64,000 bases of DNA, from NCBI GenBank assembly GCA_023614405.1, contig CM042691.1:169542927-169606926 (forward strand). Direction: 5' to 3'. Of this stretch, positions 47,715-61,360 are shown piece after piece. The notes under the pieces were generated by a model. It ran no database searches. It was given only the letters and a program-made list of their open reading frames with translations, and was not told where the DNA came from. Source of the stretch: Avena insularis. Lineage: Eukaryota > Streptophyta > Magnoliopsida > Poales > Poaceae. How positions within the stretch are numbered: position 1 is the stretch's first letter; every line of letters starts with the position of its first letter. The position numbers and the translations under genes are program-made.

Positions 47715-50700
47715 TGTAACACCCTCGGAATCGTCCCTATACAAGTCTTAGCGATCCCCGCTAAACCCGCATAGAAATGATTCAAAGGTGCCCACCAGGA
47801 ACTTTCGTACGGGTGGAAAACGAAGTAATAATAGTCCACGATGGAACCCACAGAACAGATATATACAAGAATGACTCAAAGAGAAAAGAATACAAATATA
47901 CAATACAAAGATCCAAATCACCTTTAAAACGATACAGCATCTGAGTACGGACAAGATGCAAATTGAGCTAAGAGCCCTGAAGAATAACCAATGTCATCCA
48001 TAACCCTGCCAAGGCCAGGCCGGAAGGGTAACCCTGCTAACGACATCGGTCTCAAAACCTGCTTAAACACAAGGGGTGCCGACAAAGGGCAAAGGAAGAA
48101 GAGAGCGGTCAGTACTGAGGCCAGTACACGGCGAGACTAGAATTCGGTGGTCCTCTCCTACATAGGTATGGTGGACTGAAGCGGCAGCGCAGCATGCACT
48201 AAACAACCTATAGAGACTCAATACAACTAGCGGCTATCAGATAGGGATAAGAAAAACCTATTCGGATCCAACCTGAAACTATCACCAAGCATACCCATCC
48301 TGGTATTTCCCCCTCGAGACCAAACGAGGAAGTCAACCAAGGAACTCACTCAGTTGGCAGTTTTATTCATTCCGTTATAGTTGCGGCAATTACTAGTCAG
48401 ATATAGATAGCACGAGTCATCCTGATATAATAAGCAGTGGGCAGTTTTAGTTAACCATTCCGTTGTAGTTGTAGTACTTACTAGTTAGATACATATAGCA
48501 TGATGCATCCCAAAACCCAGCAGTTGTTGGTACTTTTATTTAGCCATTCCATTGTAGTTGCAATACTTACTAGTCAGATACAATGGTAACAGGTGACAAC
48601 CCAAACCAGCAATTGTTGGCACTTTTATTTAGCCATTCCATTATAGTGAAGCTGATTACTAGTCATTATAAAGTTAAATTTATAGCACTACTTTAGTTAT
48701 AGTTGTCTATGATCGAGATACTGTGCTCCAAGTCGTCCATAACTGCGGAAACGACTTTCTGAAAGTTTTACCCTGCAGGGGGCACAAATAGCAACACACG
48801 CACAATCAACCTCGAGAAAAACCAAATGAAAACCCAACGAGTCATCACGACAGAGCAATTGCAAGATTCGTATAAATTTCAGGGGGCCACCCCAGCAAGC
48901 TACCCGCGACAAAGTTGGCCGGCTCCGAAACATACCCAGAGGTTTGCGTCAATGGCTGTAAACGACTGGGAACCCAAAAGTGTGATTGGGCTTGTCGAGA
49001 CCACGAAAACACTCCGCTTACCTAAACAGTACAAGCGCTCCACGCGCAATCGTAATTAAGCAGTAAAGCATGGCATAAGTACATGATAGTAATAAAGCCC
49101 CAAACTAGTTTGTGGCCCAAGAAATAATATATGACTCAAGCTCTGGCTAGGGGGATTCATGGTCCCACATGCGGATAGTGTGAATATTCAAAGAACACGT
49201 ATCAAGTACTCGGGGTCCTACGGGACACAAGTGGAAGGTTAAAAACCAAATAACATCTATTGTCCACTTGTGCCTCTGCATTATTTACCTACTTCAATTT
49301 TAGTTATTAAACAGTAATTAAAGTCATGATCATCTCCAACATTAAACATGCCGCATTACTCCAACAACTGTGGAAGATTGACGACGCGACACATCACCTG
49401 TGCAGGAAACTACGACTCGCAAGGATGACTATCTACCAAACAACAAGTAATAGGATGTGTCCATGGCAATATAAGGGTTGCAGGGAAGTATAACGTGGTA
49501 TAGAATCTATAGCATCGCAACATAGATAGCAATAGCTCAACAAGAGGGAATAAATACTATAAAAGTAAGATAGGTAGAAAGGGGGAGATTGCTCTCCTGA
49601 AAACATTGCCGAAGGTTCATCCGAAGATCGGGCGAAGCTCACATCAACTCAACGGCCTTATCCGCGAAGAAGCAAAACACTAGAAGAAACAACGGATGCA
49701 CTATTTAATACTACGGTAGTAGATCGGGCATGATGCATGTATGATGAATGACATGGCAAAGATGCGATGCAATTAGGCAATATTAAGCGAGACCGATGGT
49801 CCCGACAATTAAATATATGGTTCTAGATGTTTAGATACCTCACAATTTAAATGTTGTCTTAGCAAGGCAAAATATAACACCGGTTCACTACACAAATTTA
49901 AGTGGGGCCAAAATAAGACTAGAATTGCCCGCATATGATATCCATATTAATTATTAGGTGAGTCGACATGAGGCCCCCAAACCACATAATATGAATGCAA
50001 TCATGCACAATTTAAATGCAACAAGTATATATAGAATTTAATAAAATAGGGGGCTCGGATTGGGGTCACACATTGGGGTTCGGAAAACTTGGGTTTTCGA
50101 GGGGGTCCGGGTTCGGTCTCGTCGGGATCGGTCTTCGGGGTCTGTCTTCGCGTTCCATGGTGGAGATCATGGCGTTCCACGTCCTTCGGTTCCATGTCGG
50201 CGTGCTTGTCGTCCAGGATGGAGAACTTGGGTCCAAAAACCGGGCTTCGGACACCATGAAGGAGGCTACGGATGTTCGGCTTCAATTGCCGATGGCCTTC
50301 ATGGAATCTTGAATAGAAACACAACATCACCACAAGGCATCGTACCATCCCCATACACCACTTCTCTAACACACAACAACATCACCGCTTCGATTTCCTC
50401 ACCATGTCAACCACACATGGGAACAACGAATCCAACAAGCAAAGGAAGAAGGGCTGATCTTTGGGAAGTCGAGCAGACTGCCCACGGCCAGAATCGAGCA
50501 GGACACATGGACAGCGAGGTGGCTCGGCGGCGGCCATGGAGAGAGCGCCACAGGGAGGAATGGCGCTAAGGGGATGGAGGTGGCTATGCTCTAGGTGGCG
50601 ACAGGAGAGGTCGATAGAAGCAGAGGCAAGGGAGGATGACCAGAGCGGAGGGAGGCCGCGGGCTCACCGGCGCGGGGCGACTATAGGGAGCTGGCGAGGT

Positions 50701-51463
50701 GGGTCGATGGCCTGGCAGACGGGGTGGATGCAGGGGAGTTCGATGGGGAGGGTGCGGGCGACGCTCAGAGGTGGGGACCGGCGAAGCGAAGAGGGGAGAG
50801 GCGGCGGGTGGCGAGCAAGGAGGGGAGGGGAAGAGCGGCAGCGGACGGAGGCGCTCATGCAGAAGAGGGAGAAGGTGAGCGCGTCGAGTAGGGAGGATAC
50901 GATGAGGGAGGGGAGCGGGGCAAGACGCGCGCGGCATGGACGGGTGGGCGATCGAGTCGTGTGGAACGGGTGGTGGGGTCAGGCGGCAGGGGGATCGGGC
51001 GCTAGTGGGGTAGGGCGGTTGACCGGGTTGGGGTGGTAGGTAGGTGGGTGGCGGCTGGGACGTGGGGGTGAGATGAAAGGCGGCTGGGTGGAGGGAGTGG
51101 CTTGGGGATCTGGTGGGATGTGGGGTGGGACTAGGGTTAGGGTTTCTTGGGGTTGTAGGCCGACAGCTAGCTAGGCCTTTTGGCCTGGTCGGTGACGGCC
51201 GCCCCCGGTTAAAAAACTAGTTTTATTTTATTTATATAGTTGTCTAATAAATTTTATAAAATACTTTTATAAAGAGTTTTTAGACAAAACAAAATATCCA
51301 GACGAGCCCGGGTTTTTAATTTGAAATAAAAGATGGGGATATTTAGAAAATAAATATATGCTTTTGGTGAAATGATTTTGAGGATATAGATATACATGAT
51401 GATATGATGATGCACAAGATAAATACATGCGATTTTCTGGTAGTGGTTTCCTGGGGTGCTACA
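47715..51463 (-). repeat. 3' LTR of the short-body element (3,749 bp)
   Basis: It is nearly colinear with 52,313-56,004. It contains a four-unit tandem repeat at 48,355-48,672, a GC-rich block at 50,450-51,180, and the telo-box AAACCCTAACCCT on minus at 51,133-51,145. Long open frames in the GC-rich block look accidental. Confidence 0.9.
48355..48672 (+). repeat. Tandem repeat, about 85-90 bp x 4 (first LTR)
   Basis: Each unit carries a T-rich start (GCAGTTTTA or TACTTTTATT), CCATTCC then TTATAGTTG or TTGTAGTTG, and ACTAGTCAGATA or a variant. The last unit is partial. The same array is at 52,966-53,283. Confidence 0.82.
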
Positions 51464-52312
51464 ATTTGACAACACTAACAATGGATCTCGCCCTCGAGAT
51501 CCGCCTCATGGTATAGGGAAGAAGGCCGGTGATCTGAATCTTCTCGCTTTGTGTAGATCCTCGCGACACCACTAACAAGATTCCTTCTCCGTCTTGAAAT
51601 CGGAAACACCACCAACAAGGGGTCGTTGCTCATGTTCATCGAGAAAACGCTCTGGTGAACAAAGGATGAAGGTAAAGGTATCGAAAAATAAGGCCACCTT
51701 TAACTTCTGTGGATGGAGTAAAATTGCTTGATCCACCAATTCAATGCACAAGAGTGAATGATAAGAGTAGTCGGATGATGATCAGTCCATCGCGCACCCA
51801 AAGCATTACTCTGCACATGAATGGTAAAATTATGCAACTAACTCTCGGAATTCAGACTGAATATCTCGACAAGCAAGGTTTGGAAACAAATGAGCGATGG
51901 AGATTCTCATCAGATCTGATGTAGATGACTTCGTCGTATCGAAAAACACCAGAGGATAGAAAGAAATTTTTTTGTGAATTTTCGGTCCATTGAAGGTTAC
52001 ATCAGAGGAAAATCCCTCAGATGGCGACCGGATGTAGAAGCACCGTTACAAGAGGGGAAACGAAACCCTAAAGGTATGACGGAAACCCAACCACGAGAAT
52101 TCCTGGACTCGAAGAAAAGATAAGAGAGCAGATTCAAAACACGCAGAAGTAAGAGGAGAATAGCAGAGGGGTAAGGAGTAAAAGCAGATCTAACTAGATT
52201 TATCCAACCGTTTTTTTCAAAATAGTTTTGACACTCTACAACGGCTGTTAGCTAGGTTATCCTACAGGCTGAACCAGTGGGGTATCGTAACTGCTGAGCT
52301 CTGATACCACTC
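51464..52312 (-). other. Internal region of the short-body element
   Basis: 849 bp with a PBS at one end. The minus-strand side next to the 3' LTR has GAGGGCGAGATCC, a possible polypurine tract. No protein domain is visible on either strand. Confidence 0.75.
52298..52309 (-). other. Primer-binding site, initiator tRNA-Met
   Basis: TGGTATCAGAGC on minus, three bases from the LTR end at 52,313. It fixes the orientation of the element. Confidence 0.92.
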
Positions 52313-55300
52313 TGTAACACCCTCGGAATCGTCCCTATACAAGTCTTAGCGATCCCCGCCAAACCCGCATAGAAACGATTCAAAGGTGCTCACCAGGCAC
52401 TTTCATTCGGTGTGGAAAACAAAGTAATACCATTACACAATAGTCCACGATGGAACCCACAGAACAGATATATACAAGAATGACTCAAAGAGTCAAGAAT
52501 ACATATATACAATACAAAGATCCAAATCACCTTTAAAACGATACAACGTCCGAGTATGGACAAGATGCAAATTGAGCTAACAGCCCTGAAGTATAACCAA
52601 TGGCGTCCATAACCCTGCCCAGGCCAAGCCGGAAGGGTAACCCTGCTAACGACGTCGATCTCAAAACCTGCTTAAACAAAAGGGGTGCCGACAAAGGGCA
52701 AAGGAAAAAGAGAGCGGTTAGTACTGAGGCCAGTACATGGCGAGACTAGAATTCGGCAATCCTCGCCTACATAGGTATGGTGGACTGACGCGGCAGCGCA
52801 GCATGCACTAAACAACCTATAGAGACTAAATACAACTGGCGGCTATCAGATAGGGATAAGAAAAACCTATTCGGATCCAACCTGAAACTATCACCAAGCA
52901 TACCCATCCTGGTATTTCCCCCTCGAGACCAAACGAGGAAGTCAACCAAGGAACTCACTCAGTTGGCAGTTTTATTCATTCCGTTATAGTTGCGGCAATT
53001 ACTAGTCAGATATAGATAGCACGAGTCATCCTGATATAATAAGCAGTGGGCAGTTTTAGTTAACCATTCCGTTGTAGTTGTAGTACTTACTAGTAAGATA
53101 CATATAGCATGAGGCATCCCAAAACCCAGCAGTTGTTGGTACTTTTATTTAGCCATTCTGTTGTAGTTGCAATACTTACTAGTCAGATACAATGCTAACA
53201 GGTGACAATCCAAACCAACAATTGTTGGCACTTTTATTTAGCCATTCCATTATAGTGAAGCTGATTACTAGTCATTATAAAGTCAAATTTATAGCACTAC
53301 TTTAGTTATAGTTGTCTATGATCGAGATACTGTGCTCCAAGTCATCCATAACCGCAGACACGGCTTTCAGAAAGTTTTACCCTACAGGGGGCACAAATAG
53401 CAACACACGCACGATCAACCTCGAGAAAAACCAAATGAAAACCCAACGAGGTATCACGACAGAGCAATTGCAAGATTCATATAAATTTCAGGGGGCCATC
53501 CCACCAAGCTACCCGCGACGAAGTTGGTCGGCTCCGGAATGGACCCAAAGGTTTGCGTCAATGGTTGTAAACGACTGGGAACCCGAAAGTGTGACTGTGT
53601 TGTCAATACCGCGAAAACACTCTGCTTACCTAAACAGTACAAGCGCTCCACGCTCAAACATAAATAAAGCAGTAAAGCATGGCATAAGTACATGATAGTA
53701 ATAAAGACCCAAACTAGTTTGTGGCCCAAGAAATAATATATGACTCAAGCTCTGGCTAGGAGGATTCATGGTCCCACATGCGGATAGTGCAAATATTTAA
53801 AGAACACGTATCAAGTACTCGGGGTCCTACGGGACACAAGTGGACGGTTAAAAACCAAATAACATCTATTTTCCATCTGTTCCTCTGCATTATTTACCTA
53901 CTTCAATTTTAGTTATTAAAAAGTAATTAAAGTCATTATCATCTCCAATATTAAACATGCGGCATTACTCCAACAACCGTGAAAGATCGACGACGCGACA
54001 CATCACATGCGCAAGCAACTACGACTCGCAAGGCCGACTATCTACCAAACAACAGGTAATAGGATGTGTCCATGGGAATATAAGGGCTGCAGGGAAGTAT
54101 AACAGGGTACATAATCTATAGCATCGCAACACAGATAGCAATAGATCAACAAGAGGGAATAAATAGTATAAAAGTAAGATAGGTAGAAAGGGGGAGATTG
54201 CTCGCCTGAAAACACTGCCGAAGGTTCATCCGAAGATCGGGGCGAAGCTCACATCAACTCAACGGCCTTATCCGTGAAGAAGCAAAACACTAGAAGAAAC
54301 ACCGGATGCACTATTTAATACTACGGTAGAAGATCGGGCATGATGCATGTATGATGAATGACATGGCAAAGATGCTATGCAATTAGGCAATATTAAGCGA
54401 GACCGAGGGTCCCGACAATTAAATATATGGTTCTAGTTGTTTAGATACCCCGCAATTTAAACACCGGTTCGCTACACAAATTTAAATGGGGCCAAAATAA
54501 GACTAGAATCGCCCGCATATGATATCCATATTAATTATTAGGTGAGTCGACATAAGGCCCCCAAACCACATAATATAAATGCAATCATGCACTATTTAAA
54601 TTCAACAAGTATATATAGAATTTAATAAAATAGGGGGCTCAGATTTGGGTCACACATTGGGGTTCGGCGAACTTGGGTTTTCGAGGGGGTCCGGGTTCGG
54701 TCTCGCCGGGATCGGTCTTCGGGGTCTGTCTTCGCGTTCCGGGGGGAGATCATGCTGTTCCACATCCTTTGGTTCCATGTCGGCGTGCTTGTCGTCCAGG
54801 ATGGAGAACTTGGGTCCGAAAATAGGGCTTCAGACACCATGAAGGAGGCTACGGATGTTCGGCTTCAATTGCCGATGGCCTTCAGGGAATCTTGAATAGA
54901 AACACAACATCACCACAAGGCATCGTACCATCCCCATACACCACTTCTCTAACACACAACAACATCACCACTTCGATTTCTTCACCATGTCAACCACACA
55001 TGGGAACAACGAATCCAACAAGCGAAGGAAGCAGGGCTCCAGCGATCACGAGGACGGACAGCTGACCGAGGCGGCTCGGCGGCGGCCAGGGAGAGAGCGC
55101 CACGGGGAGGAAAGGCGCTCAGGGGATGGAGGTGGCTATGCTCTAGGTGGCGACAGGAGAGGTCGATAGAAGCAGAGGCGAGGGCAGACGGCCATAGCGG
55201 AGGGAGGCCGCGGGCTCGCCCGCGCGGGGCGACTATAGGGAGATGGCAGGGTGGGTCGACGGCCTGGCGGACGGGGTGGATGCAGGGGAGTTCGATAGGG

Positions 55301-56004
55301 AGGGTGCGGGCGACGCTCGGTGGTGGGGACCAGCGAAGCGAAGAGGGGAGAGGCGGCGGGCGGCGAGCAAGGAGGGGAGGGGAAGAGCGGCGGCGGACGG
55401 AGGCGCTCATGCAGAAGAGGGAGAAGGTGAGCGCGTCGGGTGGGGAGGATACGATGAGGGAGGGGAGCAGGGCACACGCGCGCGGCATGGACGTGTGGGC
55501 GACCGAGTCGTGTCGAATGGGTGGTGGGGTCAGGCGGCAGGGGGATCGGGCGCTAGTGGGATAGGGCGGTTGACCGGTTGGGGTGGTAGGTAGGTGGGTG
55601 GCGGCTGGGAGGTGGGGGTGAGATGAAAGGCGGCTGGGTGGAGGGAGTGGCTTGGGAATCTGGTGGGATGTGGGGTGGGACTAGGGTTAGGGTTCCCAGG
55701 GGTTGTAGGCCGACAGCTGGCTGGGACTTTGGGCCTGGTCGGTGACGGCCTCCCCTGGGTAAAAAAAATAGTTTTATTTTATTTATATAGTTGTCTAATA
55801 AATTTTATAAAATACTTTTATAAAGATTTTGTAGACAAAACGAAATATCCAGACGAGCCCGGGTTTTTAATTTGAAATAAAAGTCGGGGATATTTAGAAA
55901 AGAAATGTATGCTTTTTGTGAAATGATTTTGAGGATATAGATATACATGATGATATGATGATGCAGAAGATAAATACATGCGATTTTCTGTTCCCGGGTG
56001 CTAC
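52313..56004 (-). repeat. 5' LTR of the short-body element (about 3.7 kb)
   Basis: It matches 47,715-51,463 with scattered substitutions and indels, for example a deletion near 54,458 relative to about 49,850-49,882. The right end reads GGGTGCTAC with the expected final A changed. Confidence 0.88.
52966..53283 (+). repeat. Tandem repeat, about 85-90 bp x 4 (second LTR)
   Basis: Same array and same unit number as 48,355-48,672, so it predates insertion of this element. Confidence 0.82.
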
Positions 56005-56009
56005 TCTGA

Positions 56010-56378
56010 GAATCCGGCGGGATCTCCTCTACTTGAGCCTGCATGCCGTCGTCTTTGAATCGCGAGAGAGAGCTACAACCTCCGCCTACTAGAACAAGGG
56101 AGATGAAGGTATTCATCGAAAATCGGTGACCGATGTGAGCCTTGCGCATGTGATCGGTGCCGGAAGGATCGTCTACGCGATCTTGAGATCGGCAAGTGAA
56201 CGACTACATCACCCACGAGAATCTGCTCTCATTAACCGCTTTGGATCTTCGAGGGTTAGTACTCTATCAACTTGTTGCACCGATCTAGTACATAGATCTT
56301 GGCTTGATCATAGATTAGATCTTTATTTTATGTTCATGTGGTAGAATTTTTTTGTTTTTCATGCTACGAACCCCTACA
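56010..56378 (+). repeat. Copia 5' LTR, second part
   Basis: It matches about 62,841-63,217, including CTACAACCTCCGC and CGAACCCCTACA at the end. Confidence 0.9.
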
Positions 56379-56379
56379 G

Positions 56380-56391
56380 TGGTATCAGAGC
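56380..56391 (+). other. Copia primer-binding site (initiator tRNA-Met)
   Basis: TGGTATCAGAGC, one base after the LTR end at 56,378. Confidence 0.95.
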
Positions 56392-59300
56392 CGTGTCTAT
56401 ATATAGATCTGTTGCACGAGTAGAACACAATGATCATTATGGGCGGTGGTGCTTTTATTATCAATTGCTTCTTGTGTACTTTGCATCTTGAGGTATGGTG
56501 GGTTGAAGCGTCCCGGGCTAACCTTACATGAGATCGTTCATGAGACTTGCTCCACGCTCGACATGCAACTTGTATTGCATAAGTGTCTTTGCGGGTGTCT
56601 GTCTCTCCCATCATAGTAAAGATTCAATTTACAACAGGCACTTGATAGTTCAAGCATGAACGTTGTGATTCTTGTTCGTAAGTTAGAACGACACTTATTG
56701 AAAGCCCCAAACCACGTAAAACATGCAAAGAAAATTAGAGGTGTCTAACTTTGTTTTGCAGGGGTGTGTTATGATGTGATATGGCCATGATTGTGATTAT
56801 ATATGATGTATGCAATGTTCCTTATTGTAAGTCGGCAACCGGCAGAAGCCATATGGTTGTCTTTTAATTTCATCTAGACCTGCGTGTCTATTATTCAAAG
56901 TAGTTGTAATAGTTGATGCTGGTGGACGACAACCATGGAGCGGCGCCATTGACCTTGACGCCACGCCGGTGATGATGGAGATCATGTTCGTGCTTGAAGA
57001 TGGAGATCGGAAGCACAAGAAGAAAGGCCATATCATATCACATATTTTGGATTACATGTGACGTTAATCCTTTTATTCATATTGTATTGCTTAGTTCGCG
57101 ACTGTAGCATTATAAGATGATCCCTCTCAAAAAATATCAAGTTATAGAATGTTCGTCCTTAGTAGGCACCGTTGCCAAAGCTCGTTGTTTTGAAGCACCA
57201 CGTGATGATCGGGTGTGTTAGATTCTGCGAGTGTGTATAATGGGAGCAAGCCAGATTTGCTCATGCGGAAGCTAAGGTTTGATCTTGACGAGCCTAGCAT
57301 GTACAGACATGGTCTCACAACACGGAATACCGAAAGGTAAAGCATGAGTCATATAGATGATATGATGAACATGATGATTGTTCACCTTTGAAACTATATC
57401 ATGTCATGCGATGATCGGACTTGGTGTAGTAAATTTGGTTTGTGTGATCACTAAAACAATGTGAGGTATATTGTTTTGTGTGGGAGTTCAAAGGCAATAT
57501 GATTAAAAGTTGAACACTATTTATCATAAATTAAATCAAAGTAAATTTGCATAGTTGTTGTAGTCATTGGGATCCGTTTACTACCTTGCGCTTAGTTATA
57601 ATTGAGATAACAGAACTATATAATTTTGGTTAGTTACTTTACGAACTGGTATCGTATTGTTTTGAAGTGTTAATATAAAGTTTAAAAGTCCTATTGCAAA
57701 CTTTCAGTAAGTTCCGGTTACTCCGTGAAGTTTAATAATTGGTATTAAATCAAGAGTGACAATTCTAGTGTTAGTATATAAGAATCATGTTTGTCTCCAT
57801 GATTCTTGATATTCAAAAGATTGTTTTAATATCAAGGTTATCTAGGATCTGAAAGAGTTGTTTCAGAAACCATGCTGTGTGGAAGATATTGCGATATCTG
57901 AAATGATGTTTTGGTTGCAACATGAGAGAGTATAATATGGCATAGTTTATGTTCTCATATTTGATGTGAATTTGAAAAACATTGGAGACGCTTGTCGTCC
58001 TAATCCTTCAAAAGGTTTTGGAGAGCAACATTATACTCGCGATTCACCATTATAAGCTAAAAGTAGCTTGATCGTGAATAGTTCTATGATAAGGGTGAAT
58101 ATTTGATAAAATGTTTACTACACTAAAAGATTACTAAAGAATGGAATTTGAAACAACACCAAGTATTTGATGATGGTGTTCTACTTCAAAGTGCAAGTCC
58201 AAAGACATTGGTATTTAACTATACATGCTTTGGACTATGTGTCATGTTTATGGCTCCACTATTGATGTTGATAGATTCTTTCGAACAGAAAAGGAAATAC
58301 TGAAAGAGAATCTCATAAATATATGGCAGAAAAGAAAAGACTAGAATTGTTCAGCTTAGGTATATAGAGGATATACATGTTATGGCTATATTCTTTGCTT
58401 ATTAAACAATGTGGTTCTTAAGTATTGGATACTGAATTTGTTGGTGTGAATCTTCATACGAAATAACACAATTCATGAACTACAATGCCCTAAGTAACTA
58501 GCAAAATAATATGTGATGATGTTCATCGAGAACAAATAAAGGGTTGGTGTGTTGCTCGTTAACATCAAAGCTTGCCTTCAAGATTTGTTTTATCAGGTAT
58601 TATGAGAACAAAAGGGTTGTTCAAATAATTGTCGTAATCCATAAAAATGGATGATTTACAAATCTCGTTGGATAAATCACATCCATAAAAATATTGCTAA
58701 AAATGTCGAAAGACAATTGATAAGAAAGATCACTTAGGAAGTGACATCGCCGTTTAAATTATATTGGAAAGAAAACATGAATAAACTCCATGTGGATGGA
58801 ATTTTGGAGTCTTTTGATTTTTGATCAAATGACTCTTGTGAAATTTTCCTAGAGATAATTAAAACTCCGCTCATAGGCCAAAGGGAACAGATGACTAGCT
58901 TATTAGAACTTATACATATTGTTGTATGAAGTCCATTATGTGTAGTCAAGGGCGATAGATTTCAACTTCATATGCTTTCTCCGAAAATTTGAGTGAATAT
59001 ATGAATATTTACTTAATAAGGATGAAGTGTGAAACATTTGAAAAGTTTAAAGACATTCAAGATGAAGTGCAAAATCAATGTAACAAGAAAATAAAGAATT
59101 TATGATAGGATCATAAAGGAAGATATTTGAGTTATAAAGTTTAGCATAACACCTAAGATTTGAGGAATCGTTCCATGGATTTGCGTTTTCCGAAACACCA
59201 TATGAGTATGGAATAATCGAGATATGCAATGAAACCTTGTTTGGCATGGTAAGATCAAAGGTGTAATTGATAAAATTGCCATTATATTTTAAAGATTAAA

Positions 59301-61360
59301 GCTTTAGAGACTACCATTTTTTCACTGAAAAGAGCTCCATCATAATCCGTTGAAATGACACCATATAAAGTTATGGTTTGGGAGAAAACCCAAGTTGTCC
59401 TTTCTTAAACATTGGTATGCTATGCATAAGAAAGATGTTTGCAACGAAAATCGGATGAACATATCTTTGTATGTTATTTCGAATAATCGTTGAGTATTCC
59501 TCCATAACACCAAAGACAAAAATGTTTGTCTCTTAGAACGTCAAGTTTCTTCAAGAAAGGAATTTTCCATGAAAAGTTAAGTGGGAGGACAATAGAAATT
59601 GGATAAGGTTAAAAGAACCTTTGCTATATGTGCAAAGTTGCGCAGCGCTGAAAAAGTGTTCCGGAGGCAGCAACAATGCTCATGGCTCGTGCCTCAAAGG
59701 TTGTGGTCACGGAGGTCTACGTTCCTATTGAAACAAGTAGGTCGGGTAACCAATCCAATACAAAGATTTGAGAGTTAAATCATTATTTGACAATAATGAT
59801 CCGACTGCATGGACAGAAGCGATGATGGGCCCTGACTCCGCAAATGGTTTGAAGGCATAAAATCCGTGATAGTTCCATATACGAGAGATCAAGCTTTGAA
59901 CTTGAAAGACCCTCTGAAAAGGTGCAAGACCTTACAGTCGTATTTGGATCTGTAAAGAAATAGACATGGATGTTTCACATCTATGAAATTATAGACATGT
60001 CGGGAAAGAGTTCACGACAATGTTCATAGAGTTGACTATGACAAGATCTGATCTTTCATTAAGCGATATTTAGTCTAGACAGATTAATGTAGCAACCACT
60101 ACATATAATTTTGATATGTGGTAGTTGAATAAACAAAACAAGTTCTTCTAATAGAATGGTTTCCTAGGACGTGTGCATGACATGGTTCAAAGGGTTTTGT
60201 TAATTCAAAGGATGCTAAAAGCATATGCAAACTTCAATGGTTGAAGTAAGCATCGCGAAGACGAAATCTTCACTATGATAAAATTGTTAAAAGAGTTTAA
60301 TTTCATCGGAGACGATGAAGATGCTTGCATTTGCAAGAAATTAAGTGGGAGCACTAAGACATGTTTCTAATACATTATGTGGAAGACATATTGTTGATTG
60401 GAAATGATGTATCTTTTTATTGACACTGGTTAAGAATTTCATCTCGATGAAAGGCTTAGGCAGAACCCGAATATTTGGCATCAATGTCTATATGGATAAA
60501 TTGAGACGCTAATATGGTTGTTCCAGAAGTACATAGATGAGATATTGAACGAGTTAAATATAGAAACTACAAGAAAGGTTCTTGTTGCACAGGAAGGATT
60601 GAATAAAGATTCAAGTATTTTTGATACTTGATATATAAAATCACAAAGAGTACTTTATCAATCATGTTGTGATGTATACAAATCCAGATATGTCCTATGC
60701 TCTAAATGTTATGAGCGTATACCGGAATGATTCATAAGATGATTATTGGACGATAGTAAAGATATTCTTATGATATTTTAGAAGAAGTAAGAATATATTA
60801 TTTTGTAGAAGTGACAAATAGATGGTTAGTTCATTGTAAAAGTATTACATTGATACTAGTTTTGTCACAAAGTACAAATTAAGTTTATCTCTATCTAAAC
60901 TAAGGGTGGCACAATATGATGGAAAGTAAGTTCCATAATGGATTTGGATGAGTTCCAAAGTTAAGACATTGTGACAGATACTACAACAAAAGGCTAAGTA
61001 TATGACTGCTATAATAGCAGCAAACGAGAACATTTGTGTCAAGTAGTTTGTTATCAAACTAGGTGTGGTTCACAGCGGGATAGTACTATGAAGATATATG
61101 TACGACAATATTATCAACATGTTTTAACCCCAAGGAACTAAAGGTCTCACCAAAGGACCAAATTTATACAAAGCCATCTCATTAGAGAATGAGTGATGTG
61201 TAGAGACGCAAAGACATGCAATTACACACGGACCAGAAAGTGTCGGATCCGGAGATCAGTTGACCACTAGCAATCGTGTAAATACAACATCGGAAAGCCA
61301 TAGGTGTTGAATGCACAAAGGTTTGAAACTAGATTATTGACTCTAGTGCAAGTGGAATAC
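56392..61360 (+). pseudogene. Copia internal region, decayed polyprotein
   Basis: The first part (to about 57,450) looks like the untranslated leader of Angela-type elements, including CACCACGTGATGATCGGGTG. No long frame survives. Recognisable relics are the RT active site, DMFLIHYVEDILLIGNDVSF, at 60,359-60,418 (YVDD changed to YVED, then a stop). An RNase H relic with TKAKYMTAIIAANE and CVK is at about 60,983-61,045. The 3' end carries GTGCAAGTGGAATAC, a weakened polypurine tract. Gag and integrase are not recognisable by eye. Confidence 0.8.

Larger units (their letters stand above)
47715..56004 (-). mobile_element. Non-autonomous long-LTR element with 849-bp body (Tekay/Del-like)
   Basis: On minus it has a 5' LTR at 56,004-52,313, PBS at 52,309-52,298, body to 51,464, and 3' LTR at 51,463-47,715. 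The LTRs (about 3.7 kb each) start TGTAGCACCC and end GGGTGTTACA. No gag or pol was recognised in the body, so it depends on proteins made elsewhere. Long LTRs with an initiator-Met PBS suit the Tekay/Del chromovirus group, but this is an inference. The target duplication is imperfect: GAAGC on the left and GAATC at 56,010-56,014 on the right, with about five unexplained bases before the latter. Confidence 0.85.

Noticed and set aside
50461..51039. Long open frames in GC-rich DNA on both strands (also 54,982-55,593)
   Set aside because: They lie inside the 3.7-kb LTRs, overlap on opposite strands, have low-complexity Arg/Gly/Pro composition, and differ between the two LTR copies in frame and ends.
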